64,000 nt of DNA from Hydractinia symbiolongicarpus (Eukaryota > Cnidaria > Hydrozoa > Anthoathecata > Hydractiniidae): NCBI RefSeq assembly GCF_029227915.1, contig NC_079883.1:5702001-5766000 (forward strand), given 5' to 3'. The notes beneath the pieces are model-generated. The model searched no databases and was not told where the DNA came from. It saw only the letters and a list, made by a program, of their open reading frames with translations. This document shows, in pieces, positions 22,165-35,316 of this stretch. How positions within the stretch are numbered: the stretch's first letter is position 1; each line of letters begins with the position of its first letter. A program made the translations under genes and the position numbers.

Positions 22165-22207
22165 ATAACGGACAGACAGAGTATTCGTATTATTATAATA
22201 AACTAGC
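22165..22207 (-). repeat. Truncated copy of the CGTCTGTCYGTCTGT dispersed repeat
   Basis: GACAGACAGAGTATTCGTATTATTATAATAAACTAGC is the inverse of the left end of the fuller copies; only the end is preserved. Confidence 0.5.
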
Positions 22208-25079
22208 CGATAAATCGTCAAGACCTGCATAGATAAAGAAAATTAAAAAACTTTTTTACTTGTGGCATTGAATGTGTAGGTTGGATTTCTTATGAAGAAA
22301 ATGTATAAGCTCATGTGCTCTTGACGGAGGGTTAAGAATATGTAACATCAGGCTAATGCATTACCTAACATCAGAAAAGTTATTTAATAAGACTTTACAT
22401 TTTCTCTACATTAAAGGACAATAAAGATATTCACATTGTTGGTTACAAATGCGACGTTTTGAAAAATAACATTCACCATGATGTACAGTTTTTCTTCACT
22501 GTGCTAAGCGCTGTGAATAATTGGAACCATTTCAAGCTAAATTGATATGCATGCTGTTGTATTTGAGGCACTTCAGAATAACGAGATCAGGATTTTTTAA
22601 AAAGCAAAAAAATTTTTGGAATTGGCCTCGATGTATGTTTTTCAGTGCACTATACAATAAATACGTGGATAAGGCTATATGTACGATACAAGGTTAGCGT
22701 TGGTGTGCAGATAAATAGACTAAATTGTGTTCCAGTTTGAAAATTTTAATTTTAATTTAAGCAGAAGACGCCAATCTTTACTGCTACATTTTCCTTTCTT
22801 TTATGCTATAACTTTGAATATTGTAATCCTGTTCTAGAAAACATTTCAGAGGTTATGGAGAAGAAACAGCAAAATGAGTAGGAAATTAATTAGACATTTT
22901 TTTTTCGTCAAAACCTCATAAGCAGCAAAACACAACTGTAACGCATTTAAAACTGGAGGCAATGGCATCAAATATCATTTACAATTATAATCTCGTAACC
23001 CTCCCCTTAAAATTGATAACATATGTGCAAACAAACAAAAAAATAAACAAACAAACAAATAAACCCAATAAAATGAATGCTAAATTCCAGCCTCGAATGT
23101 TTTTAAGGTGTAGGTGTAGTTTTTATTATTGTCACGAAACATGATAGCATGTCACATACAACTAAATGAAGAAGAAATACCGTCTAATGGAATTAGAACT
23201 GTGACATAAGTTGTTCATACGCTGACACTCTTATCTAAACTGATGATTTAAAGAAAAAACACGCGATTGTACACTGCAAATCTTGGTTTCCAATGAAGTC
23301 CTTAAAATGGTTGTGCAACTGTTCTAGAGAATTTCAGAGAAAAAATTTTATCCTACACCATATGCTGAGCAACATCTCTTGCGTCGCTTTCTGGCACATC
23401 GTGTATGTAGCTGCATCTGTTACAGGATAGTTGTTTAACTATTTTTATATTAATAGAAACCGACCCTTAAAGATAACCACCTATGAACATTTGGCAATTT
23501 AGAAGCAAGCATACTTTTAGGAAGTGTAATACGAATTTTAATTTTAGGCCATGGTATTTTTATTCACTGGGAAAATGTTATTAAAATTTTGTAATGTACT
23601 TCGTTCTTTGAAATTCAATGGTATATTGAAAAATATTTAAATGTCCCGCAGCTTACCTCCCACTTGAAAACAAGTTGATTTCATATGAAACTAGAATTTT
23701 TTATTTTTTTTTTGCGAAATCGTTATTAGTTTTCAAGATTTTTGACTTAAGAAATTCCACTAAACTATGCATGAAATCTTCTCCTGGATCTAAGTGAGAT
23801 ATTGTGTTTAATGATTTTACTAAGATATGATGATGTATATATGTTTTCAGCCATTTGATATTTGGAGCATATCGAAATGAATGTTTAATCATTACAATTA
23901 CCATTGATAGCAGTAATTGCTTCTCAACACCAGGAAGATGATTTCATAATTTTGCAAATCTTGAGAACCAATAAAACCAATACAAGCAAGCTCCTTCATA
24001 TGGAATAAACTTATCTTTAAATGAGAGGCACGATTTAATTCTTTGCTTCGGGCAATCACAAAGTGGTGATTGCTGTAATTGGTATTCCGGCCAATCACTA
24101 CAAAGCAAATTTTAAACGCTGCACTTTTATCTTGTAAATACATTTTTAGCTGCTGAAAAATATTGTCTAACGATAAAAGAATGTTGATAGAAATTTCGAA
24201 AGGTGGTTATGTTAACAAAAACTAGATATATCAGCACAAAGCTATTTCGTTTAATATTGAAAGTACAGAAATCGGAGGATTTTTCTGGGATATTGTAAAT
24301 ATTGTATAGCTTCTTTTATGGATTACATTTCTGCCTGATTAGCCGATTCAACAAGTCTTGTACGCTTTCAAAATAGTGGAAAAAGAATGCGGTAGTCTGC
24401 CAAATTAAGATTCCTTTCGCCAGATTTTGATGCATTAAAAAATGGTTGTTTGGTTATGTTGACCGCAGCAGAATTTTGTGACTTTTCACACAAGTTTTAT
24501 TTACGTTTTTTGCCGCATATGGGTGTCCAGAGAGTGTGCAGTTTCGATTCATCTTGGCTTAATCAATGTTTGTTTTTTATGTAGCTTTGTTAGGCAATCG
24601 CCATAGCAGTGTTCAATAACTGATAATAACAGGTCGACCAGAAGCTTTGCCTGTCCGTGTTTACCATCTAGGTAGTTTTTATAGTTGCCAACTTTTTGCA
24701 ACAGTTAGTTACTAGCTAGTTAGTTTACCAAACTAGCTAACGGACTTTATGTCAACAAGAATTATTTGCTAACTAGAGTTGCGGCAAAAGAATAAATAAA
24801 GTATATTCTTACCTAACCTCACAGACAGTTCACGCTAGTTTGTTGGTATCTTGTCTTTTCCTTCTTCGAGTTTTTTGTTAAAATCCGAACCTAACCTTGT
24901 AGTAAACGATACATCAGCAGCCAATGCAAATAAAAAAGGTTTGTGGAAAGTGAGTCCAGGAAAATAAGAACTAGGTGAAAAGCTTTACGTACGAAATCAT
25001 CAGAGCTGGCTTCGGGTAGTGAAAGCACGAATAGACTTAGCTATACACATATTCTTTCGGTTTATATTATTAAAGCAAG
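22208..25079. other. Gene-free stretch with a (CAAA)n tract
   Basis: A CAAA/TAAA simple repeat lies near 23029-23065. Short frames at 23701-24143 on the minus strand are unsupported. Confidence 0.35.
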
Positions 25080-25320
25080 TAGCCTGGACACTATACCAAC
25101 TGAAGCTTGGAAATCCGGCAATTTGAATGACATTTTTGCTAGATTTTGGCTAGAATGAAGATTTCATCCTTTAGTTCCCAAAAAAGGTGAACTAAGTACC
25201 ATAAACAATTAAAGCGGAATAACTCTAACCGCCACTGCATCAAAAATCTACAATACACTACTTCTTAACCACATACACATACCAAAACGGATTTCAAAAA
25301 ACCGCTTGACTGCATGACAA
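25080..25320 (+). mobile_element. LINE reverse-transcriptase fossil
   Basis: In shifting plus-strand frames it reads SLDTIPTEAWKSGNLNDIF, PLVPKKGELSTINN, SGITLTATASKIYNTLLLN, with stops between. These match the order of early reverse-transcriptase motifs in non-LTR elements (W-K/N.I..F, P..KKG, YRGITL, K..N..LLNR). A dead 5'- and 3'-truncated copy. Confidence 0.75.
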
Positions 25321-25329
25321 ATCTTAACC

Positions 25330-26925
25330 GTAGCTATATTAATTATAGAACTGCACCTCTTCTCTTCTCCGAAATTTCCAAACTTTTCTCTTCTGTAGAC
25401 AGTGAAAAACATAAGACTATTTCTTAATTCGTACAGCTTACCAAACGAAACGAAACTTCGCTCGCGGGATGGACATGTCGAAAAAGTCTTGCGGGCGTTA
25501 CTCCAAACAGACATTTGGCTCCATTTCTATTAATTTTTTGTTTGGGTAATGTTCTTTAAAACTCTCAAAACAGCGACATCTACCTAAACGTATAAGCAGC
25601 ACAAATTAGGCTGGTAATCTTGCCTTGCTCTCCGATACAATTTATGGTGCGACTATCCTTTTTCAAAGTCTTAAAATTAAAGCTGAAAATATCGTTTTTA
25701 TATGTTAACGCAAAAAAGACTGTACATATGCTCTACCGCACTGCAGACATAATACATCAAACCTCGGTAGCAATATAATAATTCAACATTAACAGAAAAA
25801 TATGAAAATGTAAAAATAATAAAAGCCTGTTTAGCGTAGCCTAATCAAAATATGGATGTCAAATCGCTGATAACTCAAGGCGCAACGTCTGCCTAGCTGT
25901 GGTAAAGTTTGTCCTTCTCAGTGAATCAACATTGTGGACGGTGACAAGTAAGGCAGGGGGATGGGGGGAAGGAAACTTACGGAAATATGTAGGGATGGTA
26001 TTGCAAGCAAGAATGAACTTTTCAGCGATAGCTACTCTTTTTTGTGTTTCAAAACACGAGTACGCAGGGAGGACGTTCTTTAAAGGCTTACCCTGACCAA
26101 CTCGGCGAGATAATAAAGGACCTATAACTTGCCAATTAGCAATCTTTCAGATGATAACGAATTTACTGTATTAAAAAGTCATAAAAATGGGATGTCCACA
26201 TTTAATATAGTAAATACAACAAGCGTTATTACCAATTATTTGTTATGCAAAGGGCAACAATGGATATAGCACTCTTATTAAAGTATTATGATATCTTTAG
26301 GGTAGTCCACGAAATATATAGGGATAACAGTTGTTCAAAATTTATGCTGTAAACATATTTCATTTTTCACTTAAGGCAAAGCAGCAGGGTGGTATTTTCC
26401 ACACAAAAACACTCAATACCATTCTACAAAAATACGACTTTATTTTTTTAGGAAATTCTCTCTGATTCATGTGTACTATCAAGACCTTATATTGTCTGGT
26501 TAGATCGCTTTCCTTTGTTGACTTAAGATTATGTAGACCTTCAGCTAGCTAGCTATTGGTGTTTTCTAACTCAGCTTCTAGCACAATAGCTAATTGTAAT
26601 TTCTAACTTCTTTTCTTTTCTAAAATAATTTCCAATTTTCTCCAGCAGGGCCAACCCAAATCTTAATATCATTTTACCCTTCCGCCTTAAGCATATGATC
26701 CTATACATTATTTTTATCAGCGTTGCAAACTCTACATAATAGAAGCAAAAAGGGTTAGGTTTAACAAATTTTGAAAAATTTTCTTTCTTAACCGGACACT
26801 GTTTACGTCATTAAAATTATGTCCGGGACATTTTTACACACTAGTCGAATGGACATTTGTACAAGCCATTCACCTATCCATATACAAATCAGTACTATGC
26901 CATTTTGTAACTTAACGAGGTTTTA
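25330..26925. other. Gene-free stretch
   Basis: No supported feature. A G-rich run near 25954-25970 is the only local anomaly. Confidence 0.35.
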
Positions 26926-26939
26926 GGCCTGCCCTTTAT

Positions 26940-27012
26940 TTAGATTGGTTAGAAAGAGTTGTAAATCCTACCGCCAATGGGTAGTTTCCAAAAGTTGGGG
27001 GTCAGATTCCCC
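26940..27012 (+). repeat. Possible tRNA-derived SINE fragment
   Basis: A T-arm-like stem GGGGGTCAGATTCCCCT with a B-box-like core (GGTCAGATTCC) lies about 45 bases after GATTGGTTAGAAAGAG. A full cloverleaf with an acceptor stem cannot be drawn, so it is not a functional tRNA. Confidence 0.3.
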
Positions 27013-27019
27013 TATCTGG

Positions 27020-28240
27020 GGCAATTACATTTGCGATGTTGAAGTATGGAAGAGTTCCAATTGCGTTGTTAATTGACGTAAGAAAAGGATGCTGGGTTCC
27101 ATAAGTAAAATACTGAATCTTGTTCTATTTTTGTGATGGGGAAATCTAGAAAGGAGTGTGGCTGTTGATTCTATTCTCCTATAGATTATACTGTTTTCCT
27201 AGCTTTTAGGAAATCATAAAAAACGAAATAAGTGGATCTTTGCTTAAACCGTATTTGTTCTGACCATTTTGCTGATGGAGAGTCAACAGTTGTTCGCCAT
27301 TATCTGATCATTTTCATTCTTCAACGTCACATATCTCTACATGTAGCGGATGTGCTAGTAAAAGCCCTTTAATTCCTTCATAAATCAGCAAAGTTTACCT
27401 GCAATCAACGAGTCAACTGTTATAAATTGTCCTTAAATAATGCTGCTGTTAATATTCCATCATATCAAGTTTGATCCTGAAACACTTTTGACTATAAACT
27501 TCATTATGTTTAATGGTATTACCATGGGTTGTCCAAACAATAAAATAACAATGCTCTGACTTTGTATAAGACACGACGAAAAAAAGCTGTGATTTCTGTT
27601 CAACGTAAGTAATTAAATTGGACATTGGTAACTTTAAATGATGGATAGAAGACGATCATTTAATTTCTAAGCAGGGACGTTTAGAAAGAAACATGTTGCA
27701 ATTCGATTTGGACTACTACTACCGATGTTAGGGCAAACTTCATCGATATATAAGCCACCTTCATATAATTGTAAGCTTGTGTGTTTTTTGCATGATTTCG
27801 AAAAACAATTTACAACATTCTGCTTCCACAACTCGTCCATATTTATGTCTGGATTTACAAATACCGTACTTTATTAACTGATAGCTACTTTCAACCAGTC
27901 TATACAAGAAATCTGCCTAAAAAGCCTTCACTACGGGATTTATACAGCACGATATAACTTTTAACCTCATAGCAACAAAAATGGTTATATGTAAAAAAAC
28001 TTACAGTAGAACCGAAACCTCGCTTCACTCTGTCAGAAAAACAGCAAGTAATGTTAACAATTTTAAATTCACTGAATTTTTAATACCAACATTCTTTTCG
28101 ACAAAAGGCAACAAGCACAACGGCGTTGAATTTGTGTAACAGACTGTTGTTTTCAGAAAGAATAAACTTTGGGTCACAAAATCGTTTAAAAAAATTCTAT
28201 ATATATGAATAGTTTATAAATCATACTTTAGTCGTCAAAA
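27020..28240. other. Gene-free stretch
   Basis: No motif, splice pair or repeat that I can support. Confidence 0.35.
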
Positions 28241-28242
28241 TT

Positions 28243-28347
28243 CATCATTCGGTTGTAATGATCCATCATTTGGCTGTGATAATTCATCATTCGGTTGTGT
28301 ATATTCATCATTCGGTTGTAATGATTCATCATTTGGATGTGATCTTG
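28243..28347. repeat. 21-bp minisatellite, five units
   Basis: Units start exactly every 21 bases (28243, 28264, 28285, 28306, 28327) on CATCATTYGG. On the minus strand one frame repeats QPNDE-x-x and then stops, and the frame is open back to about 28398. All frames are conserved by the period, so coding is not implied. Confidence 0.85.
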
Positions 28348-28714
28348 TTGTTATCAATTTTAACAGCACAACACAGCTTGAACATTGTTTTTAACAGTGA
28401 TAAACAGTTAAAGTGACCACGCTCTCATTTTTCCAACCAAAGTAACTAGAATCTGCCAATTCCAATTGTTATTCCGAATGCGGTCTGGTTGTGTTGAGTT
28501 GGTGTATTATAATAACACGCTAACTAGTATGTCCGCAGAATAATGCAATGTATACTTTATTAAATCCATGGTAACGATTCCAAAGTGTTGCATATACATA
28601 CAACACAGTAATTTGAAATTTATGAAGGTCACAATCTGTATTAATCTAATTTATACCCGCTAAAACAAAACGTCTAAAAATAAAACCTGGCGGAACAAAA
28701 AATAGTACCTATAA

Positions 28715-28790
28715 TATAATACCTGTATACGTCTGTCTGTCTGCCACACAAAATGGTACTGCTGACGTATGCAATGCGATATAAAAAGAA
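28715..28790 (+). repeat. Truncated copy of the CGTCTGTCYGTCTGT dispersed repeat
   Basis: ATAATACCTGTATACGTCTG, CACACAAAATGGTA and GCGATATAAAAAG follow the order seen in the copy at 46948; the right half is missing. Confidence 0.65.
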
Positions 28791-29141
28791 AGGAGAACTT
28801 TAATGTGCATTTGTTATGCAAAATGCGCATGCGTGTGTTAGAAGTTGGTAAAGTTTTTGGTTTTCACGCAGCAACATACAGTGATCGTAATGACTTAACT
28901 TAAATAAAGAAAACTGCTCCTAACATATGATTCCTTCTCTTTTATATTGTCAACATCAATGGAGAAATAGCCGAAAATTTAGTTTTAGACGGGATTTTGA
29001 CCAAAAAATGTTTTTTATGCGATTTTTTTAACGACAAATATAAACTCTTTTTAAAAGAATGGACTAAAAACATTTTTAAAAGCTTTAAGTAAGATAATCG
29101 TTAATAAGACTATCTCCAATTTTTCAGTTAAAGATCCTCAA

Positions 29142-29159
29142 TTTTTTTTTTTTTTTTTC
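29142..29159. repeat. Poly(T) tract
   Basis: An uninterrupted T-run of about 18, the longest in the area. It could be the remains of a retrotransposed poly(A) tail on the minus strand; nothing recognisable is attached. Confidence 0.5.
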
Positions 29160-29382
29160 ACCATCGGAAACTTCTTCGACCATCAGATCACTTTCTGAAT
29201 AGCATTAATGCTGGCTTCTCTTGCTCGTTCTACAAAAGCTTGTTCTACAAAAGGTAAGGTGGGAAAGAAGAATAGTGAAAAGTTCTTTAGAACTTGGATA
29301 AAAAAGTTTACAAATTTGTAAAATAGGTAAAAGTGTAAAAGAAAGAGAAGACGTAATAAACTTTTTGTCATTTTTTATGCAG

Positions 29383-29475
29383 TGTCCGCTTTAAAGAGGC
29401 TGTTTACAATAGAAAATTTCATTTGATACAAAAAAAACTGTCCGCGTTAATGGTCCGTTTTATGATTGTCCCCTT
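29383..29475. mobile_element. Fragment with pogo-like subterminal repeats
   Basis: GCAGTGTCCGCTTTAAAGAG and CTGTCCGCGTTAATGGTCCG resemble the GTCCGCTAATTAG repeats of the element at 20074. No terminal inverted repeats found. Confidence 0.35.
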
Positions 29476-31959
29476 TACAAAGATTTTCCTATCAGAATTT
29501 CACCTAAAATCAATCCGTTTCAAGCATCACGAGATAACAAAATTCCGTATATGCGCGCGCATTGAAGGAACAGGAAAGAGAAAATTGACTATTTCAATTA
29601 ATTTGTATACTTGATCAAAAGGAGTTTGAATTGTTTTTTCTTAACTACCATTTTCTCTATTTAAGATCAGTTTCTTTCAAAAGGTAAATTCCTTTTTTTA
29701 ACTTGATTTCTTTGATCGCTACGGTTTGTTTTTTATATTTCTTTCCTGTGCGCAGGGGTGCGCATGTCCATTCTTCTAAACGCAAAATAATAACAATACG
29801 TCACACTGTAACTCATCTTTACCTTCTATAAACAATTTCCCAATTGTATGAGCAACTTTGGTTGTTTAAATACAATGTGCTACAAAAATTTAAATTTATA
29901 AAAAATAAATCGATCGTGCTGTCTTTCTCGTCTTCCATCACCATTCCACAGGATGCTTTGGACAAGACGTAAAACATGTCCATAAAAATAAAATGTCATA
30001 TGACAACTGTGCATATGCATACAATGAGGAATTTTAACATCTTTATTGTCTTACCACATATGCATTACTTAATTTTGGCAACCAGCTATATGTATCAAGC
30101 AGCTGAAACGATCAGAAAAAAAGAACAACATCAAGATTTATAAACTCTGGATCAACACCTGGTTAAAACTCTATTGTTGTCTAATTCGATGATAAACGTA
30201 AGTATTTAGAGCGGAAGGTCTCTGACTCGCTGCGTGATTAATTTTTGATAAAAGAAGAAAAAAAGGATTGTCACTTTTAAAAAGACTTTGCCGAAACTTT
30301 TAAAGACTCAACAGAGTCATTCACACAAGCCTAATTTATAATTCCTTAAATAAAAGAAATGACAAATTGGCTGGGAAATCACTATGGAAATGATAGCTAC
30401 GGAATTGGTAGGACAACCCGTTTCTTCTCCACATTAGCAACATGTATATTATCAGCCGGTTGCTTGAAATATAGAGTTGCTGAAGTGTCTTTTGAGTAAT
30501 TAGAAGTACAAAAATAGTTTTATTATTCTAGTCTATGTCATGACCTGGTTAATTAGACCTCAATGGACAACATTTAGTAAGTGATTCAACTTGAGCTCAA
30601 CTTTCCGAGAAAGAAACCCCGCTGGTTCCTGATTAAGTAATTTCCAACTTTATTGCGGTTGGGTGCTAGTTTGCTTGCTCTCATAATTTTGTTCAAGTAG
30701 GAGTTAGCATATACTTTGACATAGTGAAAATTTCCAGGCCAAACAAAGTCGGCATACATCAAAATTGCACAAAAATCGTACACTGACTGGACGGTCAACG
30801 AAACAAATTTTTTTTATAGTAAAATCGTCCTGAAATTATAATTGTCGTCGTGGCCGTGATAAATACATGCGTTTAATGTAAGCAAACAAAGTCTTCCTGT
30901 AACTCATTTTTTACTTTGAATTCATCTGACTTTTGTCTCATTTTGCGTTGACATACTTTGGACCTGCACCTTATTACATAAGTGTTGGTGCTTAGCACTT
31001 CAATAAAAGAATAGGTACACCTGTATTAAAAACAGAAGACTAAAATCCTAATATTCTAGGCTCAGAAGAAAAAAAAATGCGCAATTTGATCCCTTAGACC
31101 ATATTTGCATATTATATACTCAAAAAAATTAAAAACCAGCAGTTTTTAAAATTTTGCTGACGTCAGTAATTTAACACATGACCAAAACTGAAAATTTTTC
31201 CGCCATTATCATTATTTTATGGTAGTTAACATTTGTGCTAAACTATTTTTTAAATAAGCAAGTACATCAGAAAATATAGGGGTAGGGCATTTTTGCTCCC
31301 CTCTCCAACCTTTGACCGGGTCACTCAGACCCCAACCTGAATAGGGTTAATAAATTGAAAGAAATGAACTTTTCAGACATTCTGAACAGTAATTACTCAA
31401 TATAGACACAAATAATCAAATACGTTTTCACCAACTGAAATGATTTTAATTTAATTCCATTTAATTTCGAAAAATCTATTTTTAATATTCCAGTGATTAA
31501 AACAAAATCCTGTTGAGATATGATTTTTATTTTGCTAAGTCATGAAAATATATTGTCCATACGTAAAAGAAGAGAAATAAATTCGATTGTCTGGAAAAGT
31601 TTTGTAATTTGCAGTTTTAATTTTAGTCATAAAATGTTAATGGCTTTAAAATCTGGCATAAGCTGGATGAAACAACAAGTATTTATTCTATTGTTTATGA
31701 TTGGAATTTTTTTGTATAAATTTATTATGCGTAATTTTGTTTAAAAAATCTTTACACGTGGGCATTTTATGTTGAAAACACCTAAATTTTTATTTATTTT
31801 TAACATGCACTACCTCTTTGACAACAAACTGTTTTTTGTGTGAGTTTAATTTGGGTATTTGGAAACGCATTACTGCATTTTTACATGGTTGCGGTTACTT
31901 TCATCTAGCTCTGCTTTTATTTACTGAAGAATACGATGAGGTATACGTAAACTAAATGA
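29476..31959. other. Gene-free stretch
   Basis: The minus-strand frame at 30586-30798 (VQSVYDFCAILMYADF...) is protein-like in composition but has no family match I can name and no clear splice sites. Confidence 0.3.
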
Positions 31960-32099
31960 TTAAATTATAAAACTTTTATCTCCATACAATGTTTCACCTT
32001 TGGTTGTCAGTGAAAGGATTTTCAGTGGAAAAAAACGAATGCATGTGATCGCTTTGGACCACTTGACTGGGGTGGGGCGATTACCTGAAATTTTCAGCC

Positions 32100-32145
32100 T
32101 GCAAAACGGAGATCTCGTTTCAATGAAGGGAGATCTCGGAAACAA
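32100..32145. repeat. Paired GGAGATCTC motif
   Basis: GGAGATCTCGTTTCA and GGGAGATCTCGGAAACA lie 26 bases apart. This resembles dispersed AGATCTCG-rich repeats of invertebrate genomes, but only one copy is in the window. Confidence 0.25.
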
Positions 32146-32394
32146 TGTTGGCTCATTTCTTATGTAGTCCCATTTTTATGGAAAATATGTAATAGAAGCA
32201 GGATCACGACAAAGCAAACTAGTGTACTGAACTGGTGTGGCTCGCCTCATATCATCCGCACCCTTTTAGTTTTTAAACGGTCACGAAATTCAGCTTGCTA
32301 TAAACGTTTCTGAAACATTGCAGGATTCTTTTTTTAGATGTCGAGACACAATTAGTTGTGTTAGGCATATTGTAGGCCTACTTTGCAGTTTTGC

Positions 32395-32525
32395 AGTATT
32401 TACTTATTTATTTATTAACGAATTTTTATACAGGATAAGAACATCAGTATTTACAAGTATTTACAAGATAAAAACTGTTTTTCATGAACGTCATGTGTTA
32501 AAAAAAACGAAGAATAAAATAAAGT
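32395..32525 (-). mobile_element. LINE 3' tail fragment
   Basis: TTTATTTATTAACGAATTTTTATACAGGATAAG matches the 3' tail of the LINE at 38632 (inverted: ATCCTGTATAAAAAT then TAAA repeats). No coding part remains. Confidence 0.5.
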
Positions 32526-32529
32526 AAAA

Positions 32530-33790
32530 AGTGGGACGATAAAATCCTAAGGGTAAATATAAAACAAACAAGAAAATATACAATTTAAGAAGGATATCTG
32601 TAAACCCGTGGAAAAAGCCAAGGAAATTTGGTCGACAAATAAACCCCTACCAATTCACCCATCGCTACTTACAGCTATTATATCTTGCTCACAGAAAGAC
32701 ATCAGTAATTAACCCGTAGACAATCCATGCAACCCGCGCGACCAGAAAAAGTCTATTTCTTATCCTTAGCCTAAAGATTTCGCGTAAGGTTTAGCATGAC
32801 ATGTGAGCCCACCCATTTTTTTTGGCTGAAAGACAAAAATTAATATTACAGACGTCTAGAATTACCGATAAGAAAAGATAAGGATCTGCTTGTGCACTTA
32901 CATATTTTCATTTCAAGAGATTTTGAGAATACTAATAGCTTAAAAATGCAAGAGAAATATGAAAGTGTCGGTATATAGCAAATAAAATATGGATTGTGTA
33001 AGAAAGGTAATGATTGGAATGATTTTAAATAAAAAATCCAAAGTAGTGCCACGTCGCTTAAGCAAGCCTTTACCAACGGTTCCCATTCATTTTTCATTGC
33101 CATCATCTCAATTACATCTTCCTGGTACTGAAGTTTTTGTGGAGTTCGATTGTTTCTTGACTTTTTCGCTTTATCTGTATAACCAAAAATATGCTTTTAG
33201 ACCAGTTTTACAATCTTCAGCAGGGAAAGTTTTTCTGGAGCGACAAAAAAGATGGATAAAAAAATTAATAACATCTACTGTTGAACTAGGAATATTATGC
33301 AGGACTGAATATCTAAATCAAGAAACTTAAAAAGGAAGATAAATCCCCGACTTCCCGAATCACAAAAGAAGTAGAAAGAGATTTCTGAATTCGTGTAAAC
33401 AAGAAACTTACGGTCGAAGACTTCCAAAACATTGCTGTCATAAGCCTTTGCGTGAAATCACAAAAACAGTAATAATTTTTAAATGTGTTTCACGTTCGAA
33501 GAAGATTAAAAAAGTACTATGACAAACTTTCTGAACTTATACTTGCAAAAATATATTCCGACTAATTAAGATGAAGTTTATGTGCAGTGTGCGATTTTTA
33601 GTTCATGTCAAATAAACTAAAACAATACAGACGTACGTTTAAGATGATGTCCACTATATAGAGTTTTCGCTGCCTAATAATTATAAGAACCGGCTTTGCC
33701 ATGATATACCGTACTGCTTTTTTACAAGTAGAGCGTTCAATTGAATAAAATTGCAAGATGGATTATAAAAGGATAAGCTTAGGCAGGAGG
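32530..33790. other. Gene-free stretch with one open frame
   Basis: The plus-strand frame 32989-33330 (113 codons, ...LPGTEVFVEFD...ERQKRWIKKL...) is long for this composition but shows no domain I recognise. Confidence 0.25.
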
Positions 33791-33794
33791 TCAA

Positions 33795-33878
33795 TGTGGT
33801 ATACAGCCAGTTACAAATCAGATAGTTGAAGGTTGGAGTTAAACTTTAAGTGCGTGGGTTACAATCCCACTCTGTCAA
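33795..33878 (+). repeat. Possible tRNA-derived SINE head
   Basis: GTGGGTTACAATCCCAC at about 33847 is a perfect 5-bp T-arm with a B-box-like loop. About 60 bases upstream is GTGGTATACAGCC, a weak A-box. No closing acceptor stem. Confidence 0.35.
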
Positions 33879-34649
33879 AAAATAAATTAGTGAGCATTTC
33901 AGAAGTAGGACACCTCCGTAGACAACAGAAGCATTGAAAAAAATTCCATTATTATTATAAACAAATCTAAACAATTGCTATCCATTTTTTTGACTTCTTC
34001 CCATTACTATAATTTCGTACAATTGTCGCAACGATTATGTAGGCCACTAATTAAGTATTAATTAATTTAGTATACATTAATTAAGATGTGGAAGACACGT
34101 CGGAAAATGCACCTCCCACTTTTTATCCATACAATTTTATTACACCAGACATAAATAAATGCATGGAGCACAAGCTGACCAAGACATCAAGAAACCACCA
34201 GAATGTTGATTGGGGGAAGTAGACTAATTCCTTTGTCTCGCCACTGTTGGGTAGACACTAGTAGCCAGTCGTGCTCCCGTCATATCGTATATGTCGTAAC
34301 AACGGAAATGACCTGATTAAATGTGTAAATTTCTATTGTCTGTTGTTTTTGCTATTAGACATTTTTTTAGTCCGGAAAAAGTGTGCTTAGAATTTTGTCC
34401 ATGATTCTAGTTGGAATAGGTAAAATTACCTTATTTTGGTGCTAGCTTAAGCTTGTACATTTTCCCCGTATATTTGATTTTTGAACACCTAGGTTTAGCG
34501 CACATTTAATTTTCGCGTACTGCTTATGGGTAATATGTAAAAAACAAAATTTCATAAAGACAAGTATAAAACCTCTTAAAAAATTAAGAGTTTATAATTT
34601 AAAAGTTTTATAATATGACGAATATTTTTTGGTGTTTAAAAGTGTCGTC

Positions 34650-34799
34650 TAGCTACATCTAACTCACAAGAATTTAGCTACACCTAACCCATTAGAGTTT
34701 AGCTACATTCAACCCGTAAGAGTTTAGCTACATTGAACCCGTAAGAGTTTAGCTAGACTCAACCCATAAGAGTCTTGCTACATTTAACCTTTTTACCAA
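34650..34799. repeat. 25-bp minisatellite, six units
   Basis: TAGCTAC begins exactly every 25 bases at 34650, 34675, 34700, 34725 and 34750, and TTGCTAC at 34775. Consensus TAGCTACATTCAACCCGTAAG plus AGTT. Confidence 0.9.
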
Positions 34800-34933
34800 T
34801 TAATGCGATAAGTTTTATATTCACTGATTACAACATTCGTATGTAATTTCAATAATTCTTATATAATGCCACAGAATGAATTGTAATGACACAACAACTT
34901 GAATTGTCATTCAATCTTTTTCCATATCATTAG

Positions 34934-35003
34934 ACACCAAATTATCTCTTTAAATGAATCTAATATTTGCTTTGTCTCAAAAGACGCGACAGATGAAATG
35001 TCT
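34934..35003 (+). CDS. Possible antepenultimate exon of the unidentified gene
   Basis: After acceptor catattattag-like sequence ending at 34933, one frame reads HQIISLNESNICFVSKDATDE and would join in phase 0 to the exon at 35130. The donor (GTTTGT) is weak. Confidence 0.25.
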
Positions 35004-35129
35004 GTTTGTCCACACAATGTTTTTTTATTATAATGTGGTTTGTGTGAGCACTTTTGTTTTTTCTATTGTGTCAATCAAATCCTCTGCTCCTCCTAGATTT
35101 GCTATAAATTGCAAAGTTTCATCCCTCAG

Positions 35130-35196
35130 TCTAAAGTAACTGTTACCATCAAGCCTGCATCACAGTTCATGTATGATGGCGAAGGTTTTAGCAGAG
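35130..35196 (+). CDS. Penultimate exon of an unidentified gene
   Basis: Good acceptor (tttcatccctcag) and donor (gtaaag) bound 67 nt reading SKVTVTIKPASQFMYDGEGF. It ends in phase 1, exactly what the next exon needs. I do not recognise the product; upstream exons were not found with confidence. Confidence 0.5.
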
Positions 35197-35316
35197 GTAA
35201 AGTTTGTTGCTGTTGTTTTATTGTTGTCGTTTTTGTATTACAATTAAGTCTAGTCTGTGTGGCGTTGTACACTTTACAATACAATTTTTAATAGTTTTCT
35301 AACAAGAGTTTTTCAG

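Noticed and set aside
26940-33878. tRNA genes at 26940-27012 and 33795-33878
   Set aside because: Only T-arm/B-box-like parts are present; acceptor stems and anticodon arms cannot be drawn.
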